A DNA stretch of 64,000 bases. Source: GCA-2687025 sp964473525 (lineage in GTDB: Bacteria; Poribacteria; WGA-4E; GCA-2687025). The notes under the pieces were generated by a model that worked only from the letters and a program-made list of their open reading frames with translations, had not been told where the DNA came from and did no database searches. Made by a program: the position numbers and the translations under genes. Positions 1 to 8,839 of the stretch are shown here, piece by piece. How positions within the stretch are numbered: position 1 is the stretch's first letter; each line of letters begins with the position of its first letter. The stretch spans positions 61,610-125,609 of the forward strand of contig CAYYPK010000020.1 of assembly GCA_964473525.1 (NCBI GenBank). Direction: 5' to 3'.

Positions 1-556
1 TGACGCCCAACGTCCTGATGAGCACAAACGCCGCGAGGAGCGTGCCCAGGACGGCGCCCGCTGTGTTGACGGCGTAGAAGATGCCCGTCTGCTTGCCGAC
101 GGACCCCACCGAACGGGTCGCGTAGCGCACCAAAGCGGGCAGCGTGGCGCCCATCATGGTCGACGGCGCCAGGAGCACGGCGAAGGCGAGTCCAAACCGA
201 AGGGCGCCCAGGAGGGCGTTTGGGTCGCGCCCTGTCGCGAAGACCAGGTAGACCCACAGGACGCCCTTCACTAGCAGCGGGAACGCGAACGCGTACACGC
301 CGATGCCTGCTTCGAGGACGGCGTACAGCCGCAGAGGTCGCGCCATGTCGTCGGCGCGCGGGGCAAGCCAGTAGGCGCCCAGTGCCAGGCCCGCCATGAA
401 GGCCGCCAGCACCGTGCTGATCGCCTGCGATGTCGAGCCGAACACGCTCGTGGTAAGCAGGCGCGTCCACACGACCTCGTAGACCAGCGCCGTGGCGCCC
501 GAGGCCAGGAACAGCGCTGCTACCAAGCCGTTCCGGGCGGAATGCGCTCTTGCCAT
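1..556 (-). CDS. Fused MFS/spermidine synthase-like membrane protein (3' end outside window)
   Basis: The open frame starts at an ATG at 556 and runs off the left edge, giving about 185 N-terminal residues. The start is preceded by GGAGG about 11 nt upstream. The visible part is a multi-span membrane region beginning MARAHSARNG, with the ALVYEVVWTRLL motif in the first helix and the MAGLALGAYWLAPRAD loop. This is the pattern of the membrane half of fused MFS/spermidine-synthase proteins, in which several helices precede a Rossmann-type spermidine-synthase-like domain. The catalytic half is not visible, so activity cannot be judged. It lies 75 bp downstream of the ABC-2 permease gene on the same strand and may share its transcript. 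Confidence 0.75.
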   Translation of the reverse strand, partial: MARAHSARNGLVAALFLASGATALVYEVVWTRLLTTSVFGSTSQAISTVLAAFMAGLALGAYWLAPRADDMARPLRLYAVLEAGIGVYAFAFPLLVKGVLWVYLVFATGRDPNALLGALRFGLAFAVLLAPSTMMGATLPALVRYATRSVGSVGKQTGIFYAVNTAGAVLGTLLAAFVLIRTLGV

Positions 557-631
557 GTGGCGCCAATCCTCCATCAGTGGGTAGCGTAGCAACTGTACGG
601 AATCGGTCGGTGGGCGTCAAAGCCAGGACAC

Positions 632-1435
632 CTAGCTGCCCGTGGACCTGTAGTGCCGCACTCCGATGCGCCATACCTGCAACGACAGTGCCAGAAACAC
701 CACGCCTACGAGCGGCGACACCCACCCGAACCACGCTGGGATCCCTCCAGGCGACGGCCGCCCGAGCACGCGCAACAGAGGGTAGTAGCTCACGCACGCC
801 AGCGGGACGACCGCCGTAAAGAACACGCGGAACCAGCGACGGTAGATGGACATCGGGTACTGCGCGGTCTCGATCCCGCCGTAAGTCACGGTGTTCAGCA
901 CCTCGAGGCTCTCGGTGGTCCAGAAGCAGAGAGTCGCTTGCAGGATCAAGAGACCGTAGAAGAGGCACACCGCTCCCAGGATCGTCCCGACGAGTAGAGC
1001 CAGCCGGGCCGCGGTCCACCCAATGTCCAGTGTCACGCTCGCCCAGACGAGGATCGCGAGCCCCTGAACCAGACGGCCGATCCTGACCGCGTGCAGTTCC
1101 CGCGCCGCGACCTGCAACGCCGCGCTCCTCGGACGGAGGAGGATGATGTCGAAGCCGCCGCCCTTGATGAGGTCGGCGAATGTGTCGAACCCGCGCGCCG
1201 AGGATTCCGCGAGCGCGAACGCGACGTTCACCGTGCCGTAGAACATCGCCACTTCCGGCAGCACCCAGCCCTGGAGCGTCCCGAAGCGTCCGAACATCAC
1301 CCACACCATGGCGAACTCGGCGCCGGTGATGGCGAACGTGCTCACCGACAGCATGATGAACGAGGTACGGTATTGCATCTGACCGCGTAGCGACACGGCG
1401 GCGTACCGTCCGTACAGACGTAGCGAGTCCAGCAC
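632..1435 (-). CDS. ABC-2 family transporter permease (PF06182-like)
   Basis: A membrane protein of 267 aa, taken from a GTG at 1435 (VLDSLRLYGRYAAVSLRGQMQYR). This start lies 2 nt after the stop of the preceding permease, and the longer frame upstream is an antisense-like extension into that gene. There are about six hydrophobic spans. The motif DLIKGGGFDIILLRPRS is typical of the PF06182 ABC-2 permease family, where a conserved R-G-E/G-F-D-x-L-L-L-x-P segment follows the second span. It is the third gene of an ATPase-permease-permease set (3209 to 632) and probably pairs with the 1438-2229 permease as a heterodimeric exporter channel. The substrate is unknown; related systems are annotated as drug or viologen exporters. 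Confidence 0.82.
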   Translation of the reverse strand: MLDSLRLYGRYAAVSLRGQMQYRTSFIMLSVSTFAITGAEFAMVWVMFGRFGTLQGWVLPEVAMFYGTVNVAFALAESSARGFDTFADLIKGGGFDIILLRPRSAALQVAARELHAVRIGRLVQGLAILVWASVTLDIGWTAARLALLVGTILGAVCLFYGLLILQATLCFWTTESLEVLNTVTYGGIETAQYPMSIYRRWFRVFFTAVVPLACVSYYPLLRVLGRPSPGGIPAWFGWVSPLVGVVFLALSLQVWRIGVRHYRSTGS

Positions 1436-1437
1436 GC

Positions 1438-2229
1438 TCAGCCCCCCTGGACGACGAGGCGTTTCGACCCGACCGCGAGCAACCACCTGCCAGCCGCCAC
1501 GTACGCCGCGATCCACACGCCCTGGAAGAGCAGCAGACCAGGCAGCGCCGACGGCGCGAGATCCCCCAGGTACAGCCGGTGCGGAATGTCCACCAGGCCG
1601 CGATACGGCAGCACGGCCAGCACGCTCTGCGCCCAATCCGGGAAGAGCGGCAGAGGAATGAACATGCCGGACAGGACGCCCATCGCGATCATCATGAGCC
1701 GTCCGATGCCTTCACCCGAGACCGTCCAGAGCATCAGGATCGCCATCAGCGTCGACATGGCGGAGCTGAGTAGCAGCGCCGCAGCAAGTGAAGTCAGCCA
1801 GGCGGCGAAGGCTGCGGCCGAAACCGGCGGCTGCATCCCAAATAGCAGGAGAGCAGCGGGAAGCATCGGCAAGGCGCGCAGAAGCGTTGGAGCCGCGTGC
1901 AGCGCAATCCCCCGCGTCAGCCAGAGCGTGTACGTGTCCAACGGCCGCAGCATTTCGTAAGCCACGGACCCGCTGCGGATCATCTGCCGGATTTCGAGAT
2001 CCACGCCCCAGGGGAGCAGGCGGAACATCGCCTGACTCAGCCACGTGTACGTGATGACCTGCGACACTGACAGCGGCTGCGGCGTGGAGGACGACGCATA
2101 GAACGCCGTGAAGATCATGACCCGGATGAATCCCCAGAACACCTGCGTCGTGAGGCCCGCAACCGCGGCGGCGCGGTACTGTAGCAGCGTCCTGAATCGC
2201 GCGCTGAAGATGGCGACGTACCCGCTCAC
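1438..2229 (-). CDS. ABC-2 family transporter permease
   Basis: A protein of 263 aa with about six membrane spans starting MSGYVAIFSARFRTLLQYR. It carries the family segment QMIRSGSVAYEMLRPLDTY after the second span, equivalent to the segment in the partner permease. The ATG at 2229 overlaps the ATPase stop codon (ATGA), so the two are almost certainly translationally coupled. It has no nucleotide-binding domain and must use the ATPase encoded at 2226-3209. It probably forms the membrane channel of an exporter with the next gene. The assignment rests on topology and the motif, and the substrate cannot be read from sequence. Confidence 0.82.
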   Translation of the reverse strand: MSGYVAIFSARFRTLLQYRAAAVAGLTTQVFWGFIRVMIFTAFYASSSTPQPLSVSQVITYTWLSQAMFRLLPWGVDLEIRQMIRSGSVAYEMLRPLDTYTLWLTRGIALHAAPTLLRALPMLPAALLLFGMQPPVSAAAFAAWLTSLAAALLLSSAMSTLMAILMLWTVSGEGIGRLMMIAMGVLSGMFIPLPLFPDWAQSVLAVLPYRGLVDIPHRLYLGDLAPSALPGLLLFQGVWIAAYVAAGRWLLAVGSKRLVVQGG

Positions 2230-3209
2230 GCGTAGTCCTGCCCGTACAGTCGCGCGATGATCTCTTCGATGGGCGGGCTCTCGACGAACAGATCGCGCAC
2301 CGGGTGCTTCGCCACGATGCGTGCGATCAGCTCGGGCGTGGGCGTCTCGTCGGGATCGAACCGCACCTGAACCCGTCTCCCCTCCTGGCTCACAACCGTC
2401 GCCGAGGGATCCTCGATCGTGCCGTTGGCGTCCGCCAGATCCACGGTGAGACGACGCTCCGAGCCCGCGTGGTCGCGCAAGCCCTGCACCGTTCCATCGA
2501 ACAGGATCGACCCCGCGCCGATGACCATGACACGGCTACAGAGGGCCTCAATGTCGTCCAGGTCATGGGTGGTGAGGATCACCGTCACTCCACGTTCGCG
2601 GTTCAGGCGCTGGATGAAGTCGCGCACCGCCAGCTTGGCGACCGCATCGAGCCCGATCGTCGGCTCATCCAGGAACAGCAGTGACGGGGAGTGCAGCAAC
2701 GCCGCGGCAAGGTCGCATCGCATTCGCTGCCCCAAGCTGAGCTGCCGCACGGGCGTGTCGAGGAGGGGCTCCAGAGTTAGGAGCGCGATGACTTCGTCTC
2801 GGCGCTCCGCGTATTCGGCCGGCGGCACGCGGTAGATGTCGCGCAGGAGTTCGAACGACTCCACGACGGGCAGATCCCACCAGAGCTGCGTTCGCTGTCC
2901 GAACACGACGCCGATGTTGCGGACATGCTCCCGCCGCTGGCGCCATGGCGTGCGGCCCAGTACCTCGCACTGGCCGGAGTCAGGCACGAGGATGCCTGAC
3001 AGTACCTTGACGGTCGTGGATTTGCCCGCGCCGTTGGGACCGATATAGCCGACGAGCTCGCCAGCGTCCATCGCGAAGGAGACACCGTCGAGCGCCTGCA
3101 CGTCTCGGTGACGGCGACGCACGACGCCGCGCAGAGCCCCGACCATCCCGGGGTCGCGCTCCGCAACGCGGAACGTCTTCCTCAGATCTTCAACGAGAAC
3201 GTGGCGCAT
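2226..3209 (-). CDS. ABC exporter ATP-binding protein (ABC-2 type)
   Basis: A nucleotide-binding subunit of 327 aa. The Walker A motif GPNGAGKST, the signature LSLGQRMRCDLAAALLHSP, Walker B LLFLDEPTIGLD and the switch histidine in TTHDLDD are all present, so it should hydrolyse ATP. The signature reads LSLGQ instead of LSGGQ, as is common in the DrrA/viologen-exporter group that works with PF06182 permeases. The last 90 or so residues form a C-terminal extension typical of that group. It is the first gene of a three-gene unit and overlaps the next gene by 4 nt. The ATG at 3209 is preceded by a GGGGAA-type ribosome site. Confidence 0.9.
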   Translation of the reverse strand: MRHVLVEDLRKTFRVAERDPGMVGALRGVVRRRHRDVQALDGVSFAMDAGELVGYIGPNGAGKSTTVKVLSGILVPDSGQCEVLGRTPWRQRREHVRNIGVVFGQRTQLWWDLPVVESFELLRDIYRVPPAEYAERRDEVIALLTLEPLLDTPVRQLSLGQRMRCDLAAALLHSPSLLFLDEPTIGLDAVAKLAVRDFIQRLNRERGVTVILTTHDLDDIEALCSRVMVIGAGSILFDGTVQGLRDHAGSERRLTVDLADANGTIEDPSATVVSQEGRRVQVRFDPDETPTPELIARIVAKHPVRDLFVESPPIEEIIARLYGQDYA

Positions 3210-3360
3210 GGGTTCCCCACGAGGCGCGACATGGGCGAGGCCCGGGCGTAACCTGCCGGCGAATCAGTCGGATGCGCTTACAGCGTGCGTTGGGAAGCCA
3301 GCCGTGCGTGCGCTGTTCGGCGAGAAGACGCGCGACGCACGGGAAACAGACGATGGAATG

Positions 3361-3445
3361 TGGTGCCCCCGGCTGGACTCGAACCAGCACGCTCAAAGAG
3401 CACAGGCCCTCAACCTGCCGCGTATACCAATTCCGCCACGGGGGC
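3361..3445 (-). tRNA. tRNA-Leu (GAG anticodon)
   Basis: On the minus strand an 85-nt sequence begins GCCCCCG and ends with the complementary CGGGGGC followed by A and an encoded CCA. It contains the T-arm GGTTCGAGTCC and a long variable arm, as expected for a class II leucine tRNA. The anticodon stem-loop reads GCAGG-TTGAGGG-CCTGT, placing GAG at positions 34-36, which reads CUC and CUU codons. CTC is common in this GC-rich window. It stands alone between the ABC exporter and the TPR lipoprotein gene. Confidence 0.96.
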
Positions 3446-3584
3446 TACGCTGAATCAGCGCGTAGAAATCTTACGTCGCGCCCCTACATGTGTCAAGACG
3501 AAGACGGGCAGCCTGCGCTCCCTGGATGGGATACAATCGTTCGGTGACGGCGGCGCGGCTTCCAGGCGCGGCAAGGAGGATCGT

Positions 3585-4160
3585 ATGTCACGGACGAAGC
3601 TGCTTCTTCTACCGATCTGCGTCGCGCTAACACTCAGCGCGCTGGCCTGCGACAGACGCAAGGCGATAGACGAATACAACCAGGGCGTCGGCTACACCCA
3701 GGCTGGTCAGTATCCCCGAGCGATCGTCGCGTTCCAGCGCGCCCTAGAGCTTCGCCCTGAGTTCCCCGAGGCGAGCAACAGCCTGGGGTACGTGTTCAAT
3801 CGCCTCGAGCGGTACGACGAGGCCATCGGACACTTCCTCGCGGCGGCGGAAGCCGAGAAGTACAAGGAGCGTCACCTCGCTTACCTGAACCTGGCCGCCG
3901 CCTACTCCAACAACTCGCAGTACGACGACGCGGCATCTGCCCTGTCCGAGTCGATCAGGATAGAGGCCACGGCCGACGCACACTACGCGCTGGCGCAGGT
4001 GTACGCGGTGCAGGAGAAGACCGACCGTGCGATAGCGTCACTCCGAGAAGCGTTCGCGATCGACGCGGAACGGCGGGACGCCGTCGGCGCCGACGGCATG
4101 TTCGACCGCATCCGGGAGGAACCGCAGTTCCGGTCTTTCCTGGGGGAGGCGCGCCAGTGA
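3585..4160 (+). CDS. TPR-repeat lipoprotein
   Basis: A protein of 191 aa starting at the ATG at 3585, which has a strong AAGGAGG site just upstream. The frame is open further upstream, but that part covers the tRNA region. A type II signal peptide ends in the lipobox LSALAC, with the cysteine near residue 22. Three or four tetratricopeptide units follow (GVGYTQAGQYPRAIVAFQRALELRPEF and similar). It should be lipid-anchored in the envelope and act as a protein-interaction scaffold; no enzyme domain is seen. It overlaps nadC by 4 nt (GTGA), so the two are probably cotranscribed, although no functional link is obvious. A TACAAT box at 3532-3537 could be its -10. Confidence 0.8.
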   Translation: MSRTKLLLLPICVALTLSALACDRRKAIDEYNQGVGYTQAGQYPRAIVAFQRALELRPEFPEASNSLGYVFNRLERYDEAIGHFLAAAEAEKYKERHLAYLNLAAAYSNNSQYDDAASALSESIRIEATADAHYALAQVYAVQEKTDRAIASLREAFAIDAERRDAVGADGMFDRIREEPQFRSFLGEARQ

Positions 4161-5026
4161 CACCCGCAGGGCAGAGCCCTCACGCGAACCCAACCGTGCG
4201 CGCGCTCGTCGAACTCGCCCTCTCCGAGGACATCGGCAGCGGGGACATCACGTCCGATCTGACGCTCCCGAGGGACGCGCGCGCCAAGGCGGTCATGTCG
4301 CCTCGGGAGCCGGGCATGGCGGCCGGGTTGGGCGTCGCCGCGTCCATCTTCGCCTCGGTGGACCCCTCTGTCGTCGTGGAGCAGATACACGCCGACGGCG
4401 AGGCGTTCTCCGCCGGCTCTCACCTGATGACGGTCGAGGGTGATGCCAGATCGGTGCTGACAGCGGAACGCACCGCGCTGAACTTCGCGCAGATCCTCAG
4501 CGGCATCGCGACGCTCACCGCGGCCTACGTCGCCGAGGTCCAGCCGCTGCCCGTGCGCGTGGTGGACACGCGCAAGACGATCCCCGGGTGGCGCACGCTC
4601 AGCAAGTACGCCGTGCGCATGGGCGGCGGGCTGAACCACCGCTTCGGGTTGGCGGACGGTGTGCTCATCAAAGACAACCACATCGCGGTCGTCGGGTCCG
4701 TCGGCGCGGCTGTCGAGGCCGCGCGCGCGGGAGCTCCACACACGATGCGGATCGAGATCGAGGTCGACACATTGGCGCAGTTGGACGAGGCGCTCGCCGC
4801 CGGGGCAGACGTGGTCCTCCTGGACAACATGAGCCTAGACCAGATGCGCGAGGCAGTACGGGTGACCGACGGCCGCGCGCTCCTTGAGGCATCTGGCGGA
4901 GTCCGGCTGGACATGCTCCGGGCCATCGCGGAGACGGGTGTGGACATCATCTCCACCCGCCAGATAACCGTCGCCGCGCCGCCCATCGACATAGGCTTCG
5001 ATCTGGTCGTCGACGGCGGCGGCTGA
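4157..5026 (+). CDS. nadC: Nicotinate-nucleotide pyrophosphorylase (carboxylating)
   Basis: Quinolinate phosphoribosyltransferase of 289 aa, close to the usual family length. It converts quinolinate and PRPP to nicotinate mononucleotide, CO2 and pyrophosphate in cytoplasmic NAD synthesis. Diagnostic segments are LSEDIGSGDITSDL near the N-terminus, ERTALNFAQILSGIAT, the substrate-binding VVDTRKTIPGWR, KYAVRMGGGLNHRFGL and DGVLIKDNHI, all in the family order. The C-terminal barrel contains EIEVDTLAQLDEAL and LLDNMSLD. The start is a GTG overlapping the upstream TPR gene. The stop overlaps the birA start by one base, so the three genes are tightly packed. Confidence 0.96.
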   Translation: MTPAGQSPHANPTVRALVELALSEDIGSGDITSDLTLPRDARAKAVMSPREPGMAAGLGVAASIFASVDPSVVVEQIHADGEAFSAGSHLMTVEGDARSVLTAERTALNFAQILSGIATLTAAYVAEVQPLPVRVVDTRKTIPGWRTLSKYAVRMGGGLNHRFGLADGVLIKDNHIAVVGSVGAAVEAARAGAPHTMRIEIEVDTLAQLDEALAAGADVVLLDNMSLDQMREAVRVTDGRALLEASGGVRLDMLRAIAETGVDIISTRQITVAAPPIDIGFDLVVDGGG

Positions 5027-5823
5027 TGGCGCGCTTCGACCCGGACGCGTTTCAGGCCCAGCTACGGACGGCGATCCTCGGTCGCCGGCTGGACACGTTC
5101 GACAGCGTGCCCTCCACGCAGGACGTCGCGCGCGAGCACGCCTCCCTGTCGGAAGCCAGCCCTGACGGCGCGCTGTTCGCGACGGAGTTCCAGACACAGG
5201 GCCGCGGCCGCCGAGCCCGGGCGTGGTCGTCGCCACCGGGCGCCAACCTACTGTTCTCGGTCGTCCTCTGTCCTCGCGCCCGAATCGCCCGCCCAACGCT
5301 CATCACGCTAGCCATGGGCGGCGCCGTGCGGTCAGCGGTCGCGGAAATCGGCGCGGTCGCCACGGCGGTGAAGTGGCCCAACGACGTGCTCATCGACGGC
5401 AGGAAGGTAGCGGGCGTCCTTACCGAGGCAGGCAAGCGGCCCGACGGGCGGCCCTTCTGGGTCGTGGGCGTGGGCGTCAACGTGAACGGCGCCCGCGAGG
5501 ATCTGACCGGCGAGCTCGCCGAAACGGCCACCACGCTCCGAGCCGAGGCCGGCCGGGAGACGTCGCGCGAGCGACTGCTCGCCGGCGTGCTGCTGGGCTT
5601 CGAGGAGCAATACGGCGCCATGCAGCGCGGCGAGCTCGACGAGATACTGCGATGGTTGCGCAGGCAGATGGGCGGCATGGGCGCCGCGGTGCGGGCGCGA
5701 TCTCGCGGGGGCGTCGTCGAGGGAGTAGCGGCGGACATCGACGACGACGGCGCGCTTGTCGTCCGCACGTCACAGGGCGCGCTCGCGCGCGTGGAAGCCG
5801 GCGACGACGTCGAGTGGCTGTAG
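5026..5823 (+). CDS. birA: Biotin--[acetyl-CoA-carboxylase] ligase
   Basis: A protein of 265 aa that attaches biotin to the biotin carboxyl carrier protein through biotinyl-AMP. Family motifs are DSVPSTQDVAREHA, the biotin/ATP loop TQGRGRRARAWSSPPGANLL, the catalytic KWPNDVLIDGRKVAGVLTE, and VVGVGVNVN. A short SH3-like C-terminal domain follows (VEGVAADIDDDGALVVRTSQG). There is no N-terminal helix-turn-helix, so it is the class I, non-repressor form. It follows nadC with a one-base overlap, giving a small cofactor-metabolism operon. It ends 11 bp before the convergent J-domain gene. Confidence 0.95.
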   Translation: MARFDPDAFQAQLRTAILGRRLDTFDSVPSTQDVAREHASLSEASPDGALFATEFQTQGRGRRARAWSSPPGANLLFSVVLCPRARIARPTLITLAMGGAVRSAVAEIGAVATAVKWPNDVLIDGRKVAGVLTEAGKRPDGRPFWVVGVGVNVNGAREDLTGELAETATTLRAEAGRETSRERLLAGVLLGFEEQYGAMQRGELDEILRWLRRQMGGMGAAVRARSRGGVVEGVAADIDDDGALVVRTSQGALARVEAGDDVEWL

Positions 5824-5833
5824 CCGAGCCGGC

Positions 5834-7321
5834 CTACGCGTCGTCGCGCATGACGCAGCGGAACCCGCAGAAAGCCGTGGGCAACGACGCCGTCTGATAC
5901 GCGCGCGCCGCCACGCGCACGTCCGCCGAGAGGCTCTGCCACGATCCGCCTCGGATGGAACGCCGCCCGTCCGCGTCCTGACCCGCCCACTCTTCCTCGA
6001 CGAACGTCAGACGTTCACCGGCCACAGGGTTGGGCTCCGCCGCCTCCGCCGACGTGTAGAACGCCTCGTCGTATTCGTCCGCGCACCACTCCCACGCGTT
6101 TCCGGCCATGTCGTACAGGCCATAGGGGTTGGGGGAGTGCTTGCGCACGTCCGTCACGGCTCCGGCGGCCCCGCCGTAGTTCGCCAGGCGCGAGTGCAGG
6201 GTGCCGTCGCGTGTCCCGTACCGGTGCGCCTGTCCGCCTTGCGCGGCATATTCCCACTGCGCTTCGGTCGGCAGCGCCGCCCCCGCCCACTCGCTGAACG
6301 CTGCCGCGGCCGCCCAGTCGACGTAGACAACAGGGGAGTTCTCACGACCGTTCGGTGGGGTGTCGCCCTGGAAGCCCCGCAGGTAATCCGCGTGGCGGCC
6401 GGGCATCGCGGAGCGGCGGCTCCACCGTGGGTTGGAGCGTAGGAAGATCGCGTATTGGCGAGCTGTCACCAGCGTCGCGCTCATCCAGAAGCCGTCGACC
6501 TGCACATCGTGCGCCGGCTGTTCCTGCGGATCGCCCGTGTCGCTGCCCATACGGAACTGTCCACCCGTGACGCGCACGTACCCCATGGTCATCTGGCCGC
6601 CGGGCAGATCCACATTGCGCTGCGCGCGAGCCTTTGCCGCGGTCGGCGGCGCGGGACGCCGCGCGCCCGACGTCGACCGGGCAGTCGGGCCTGCGTCGCT
6701 CCGCGTCCTGGTCACCCGGCTCGAGGTGCGCGTTACGGTGGGCGGAGGGGCCTTCGGCGCGGGTTGCTCTCCGAGCTTCCCACGCAGGATGTCCCCCTGC
6801 TTCTCCGCTACGCCCAGCGCCTTCTCCGCGCTCCGCCGTTGCGCGTCGAACTGCTCCAGGCGGCCCTGTAGGCCGACGAGTTGCTTGTCGCGGTTGGCGA
6901 CCTGCGCGGCGAGCTCCTCACACTGCTTGCGCAGCGTGTGGTTCTCCTGCTTCACGCGGAACAGATCCTCCTCCATCCGGCGCAGACTCGCCACTGTCGC
7001 CGAGTATTCGCCAGCTTCGCTCACGCGCGCGGCGCCGAATGACGCGCCACCGCGCTCGGGTCGCCTCGCGCCCGCCGACCTGCTCTCCGCCGCCTGCTCC
7101 CGCTGACGGTCGAAGGCCAGACGCTTCTGCACGTCTCCGAGCACCGAATACGCTGCGTTGAGGGCCTGCGTGCGCCCTTCCGCCCACTCGCGCCGATCCT
7201 GATTCTTGTCTGGGTGCATCCGACGCGATAGGGAACGGTACGCAGCCTGAATCGTCTGCTGATCGGCCTCGGGGTGCACTTGCAGCACACGGTAGTGGTC
7301 GGTCTTCACAGGGCGCTTCAC
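5834..7321 (-). CDS. J-domain / coiled-coil / SUMF1-like (formylglycine-enzyme fold) fusion protein
   Basis: A protein of 495 aa from a GTG at 7321. Residues about 8-75 are a DnaJ-type J domain with the intact HPD motif (RRMHPDKN). Residues about 110-185 are predicted coiled coil (MEEDLFRVKQENHTLRKQCEE). A Pro/Arg/Ala/Thr-rich linker follows to about 245. The C-terminal 250 residues are a sulfatase-modifying-factor fold (GGQFRMGSDTG, LPTEAQWEYAAQGG, DMAGNAWEWCADEY, RGGSWQS, CGFRC). The two active-site cysteines of true formylglycine-generating enzymes, in the segment after RGGS, are absent (QSLSADVRVAARAY), so oxidase activity is unlikely. A plausible role is recruiting Hsp70 to a ligand-binding SUMF1-like domain. 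There is no signal peptide, so it is probably cytoplasmic. It lies alone and converges on birA. Confidence 0.85.
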   Translation of the reverse strand: MKRPVKTDHYRVLQVHPEADQQTIQAAYRSLSRRMHPDKNQDRREWAEGRTQALNAAYSVLGDVQKRLAFDRQREQAAESRSAGARRPERGGASFGAARVSEAGEYSATVASLRRMEEDLFRVKQENHTLRKQCEELAAQVANRDKQLVGLQGRLEQFDAQRRSAEKALGVAEKQGDILRGKLGEQPAPKAPPPTVTRTSSRVTRTRSDAGPTARSTSGARRPAPPTAAKARAQRNVDLPGGQMTMGYVRVTGGQFRMGSDTGDPQEQPAHDVQVDGFWMSATLVTARQYAIFLRSNPRWSRRSAMPGRHADYLRGFQGDTPPNGRENSPVVYVDWAAAAAFSEWAGAALPTEAQWEYAAQGGQAHRYGTRDGTLHSRLANYGGAAGAVTDVRKHSPNPYGLYDMAGNAWEWCADEYDEAFYTSAEAAEPNPVAGERLTFVEEEWAGQDADGRRSIRGGSWQSLSADVRVAARAYQTASLPTAFCGFRCVMRDDA

Positions 7322-7785
7322 TTAGGGTTCGATTGGCAGCGTTCAGGCGGCTCGGTAGGCATATAACTGTGTAATAGGCGCGCCGATTAGTCAACGCAGC
7401 TACACCACGGCTCACCGACGCCTCCCAATACCGACGATTCTGAGCTAAAGCCTAGCACCGGCCCGCCGTCGCTCCTGCGTCGCGTCCACGACTCCCGCGC
7501 ATTCGCGCGTGTCAACACGGAGCTCGAAGTCGAGTCTGCGCTGTTCATTGGGCAGTCAAGCGACTCGTCTTCGCGTCCGCCACCGGACGGGTGGCCGCGG
7601 TGGTCTGGGCTCAACGCCGCGCGTCGCCACCGGGAGTTCTACCCCTGCTGAGTGACGCCCTACGCGTGACGCGTGCCGTGGAACCGGCGTATGATCACGT
7701 CGCGGCGCGCCAGGCGCCCGCGCCAGCATCAGAGGACAGCGACGACCAGCGGGACAGTTCGCACGCGTCGCGAGAGGAGTGGACG
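7322..7785. other. 464-bp intergenic region between divergent genes
   Basis: This region separates the minus-strand J-domain gene from the plus-strand aldo/keto reductase. The reductase frame stays open leftward to 7591, but that stretch has no family homology that I recognise, and the ribosome site sits at 7773-7780, so I treat it as leader. A possible promoter for the reductase is at 7666-7695. No structured RNA or repeat was recognised. Confidence 0.5.
7666..7695 (+). promoter_or_regulatory. Possible sigma70-type promoter for the aldo/keto reductase gene
   Basis: GTGACG at 7666-7671 matches TTGACA in 4 of 6 positions. It is followed 18 bp later by TATGAT at 7690-7695, which matches TATAAT in 5 of 6. 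It lies about 90 bp before the ATG at 7786. This is a by-eye match in a GC-rich genome whose promoter rules are unknown. Confidence 0.35.
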
Positions 7786-8760
7786 ATGGGGGCGATAGGG
7801 TCGGGGCCGCGCGTTCAGGGCGTGGGCAGGGAACTCTCGCGGATCGCGTTCGGCACGGCGGGATGCGGCGTGGATCGCCAGGACGAGTGGCATCGCCTGC
7901 TCGACATGTTCGTTGACGCTGGCGGTAGTCTCATCGACACCGGTAGAGGGTACGGGACGAGCGAGGAAACTCTGGGCGGCTGGTTCGCCGGTGGCGCCTC
8001 ACGAGACGATGTCGCCATCATCACCAAATGCGGGCTGTCGCCCGAGTGCGTACTGCCGGACGAGAACTTCGCCGACATGATGCGCGACGAACTCGCCACC
8101 AGCCTGCGAACTCTCGGCACGGATTACATCGACATCTACATGCTCCACCGGGACAATCAGCAGAAGCCGGTGGGCGAGATCCTCGAACCGCTCAACGAGG
8201 CGTTGGACGACGGCGCCATACACTCCATCGCGGCATCGAACTGGGAGTACCGGAGGGTCGACGAAGCCAACGAATACGCGGACAAGCACGGCCTGCGCAC
8301 GTTCGCCGCGGTCAGCAACAACATCAGCCTCCCCGTCGCGAGGGCGGCATTCTACGCTGGGCTCGTCGCCACGGATCGCAGCGTCGGCGAGGAATGGCAC
8401 CGCGCCACGGGCGTGCCGCTCATCCCATGGTCGTCCCAGGGCCGTGGCTTCTTCGTCGGCGGGTACCCCCGCGAGATGCGGGACGACCCACCGGCAGGAC
8501 TGAGCGGGTTCGACCGCACGATGCTCCGCGTCTACGGGTCCGACGACAACTACTCGCGCCTCATCCGCGCCCGGACGCTCGGGGAGGCGAAGGGCGGCTA
8601 CACCGCCATCGAAGTCGCCCTCGCGTGGCTACTACACCGCGACCTACCGATCATCCCCATAGTGGGGCCCAAAGCGCCGGCGGAGCTCGAGTCGTGCATC
8701 CGGGCGCTCTCCCTGGAGCTGACGGACGCTGAGGTGCGTCGCCTCGATCTGCGCGACTAG
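7786..8760 (+). CDS. Aldo/keto reductase
   Basis: A protein of 324 aa from the ATG at 7786, which follows a GAGAGGAG ribosome site. It is a TIM-barrel NAD(P)H-dependent oxidoreductase. The catalytic tetrad can be placed: Asp and Tyr in LIDTGRGYGTSEETLG, Lys in IITKCG, and His in YMLHRDN. The C-terminal cofactor segment IPIVGPKAPAELESCIRAL is typical. TDYIDIYMLHRD and AIHSIAASNWEYRRVDEAN fit the large group of putative sugar or ketone reductases. The substrate cannot be read from sequence. It is a single gene converging on the TPR gene downstream, and its catalytic residues look intact. Confidence 0.9.
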   Translation: MGAIGSGPRVQGVGRELSRIAFGTAGCGVDRQDEWHRLLDMFVDAGGSLIDTGRGYGTSEETLGGWFAGGASRDDVAIITKCGLSPECVLPDENFADMMRDELATSLRTLGTDYIDIYMLHRDNQQKPVGEILEPLNEALDDGAIHSIAASNWEYRRVDEANEYADKHGLRTFAAVSNNISLPVARAAFYAGLVATDRSVGEEWHRATGVPLIPWSSQGRGFFVGGYPREMRDDPPAGLSGFDRTMLRVYGSDDNYSRLIRARTLGEAKGGYTAIEVALAWLLHRDLPIIPIVGPKAPAELESCIRALSLELTDAEVRRLDLRD

Positions 8761-8839
8761 CGACCACGGCGGCGATGCAGCCGGCACACGACTCAGGGCC
8801 TCACGCAAGCGCAACGGCGGCCCCGTGACACCGCGCCGC

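Noticed and set aside
5834..7321. Annotation as an active formylglycine-generating enzyme serving the sulfatase
   Set aside because: The segment after RGGS lacks both catalytic cysteines, so the fold is kept but the oxidase site is not.
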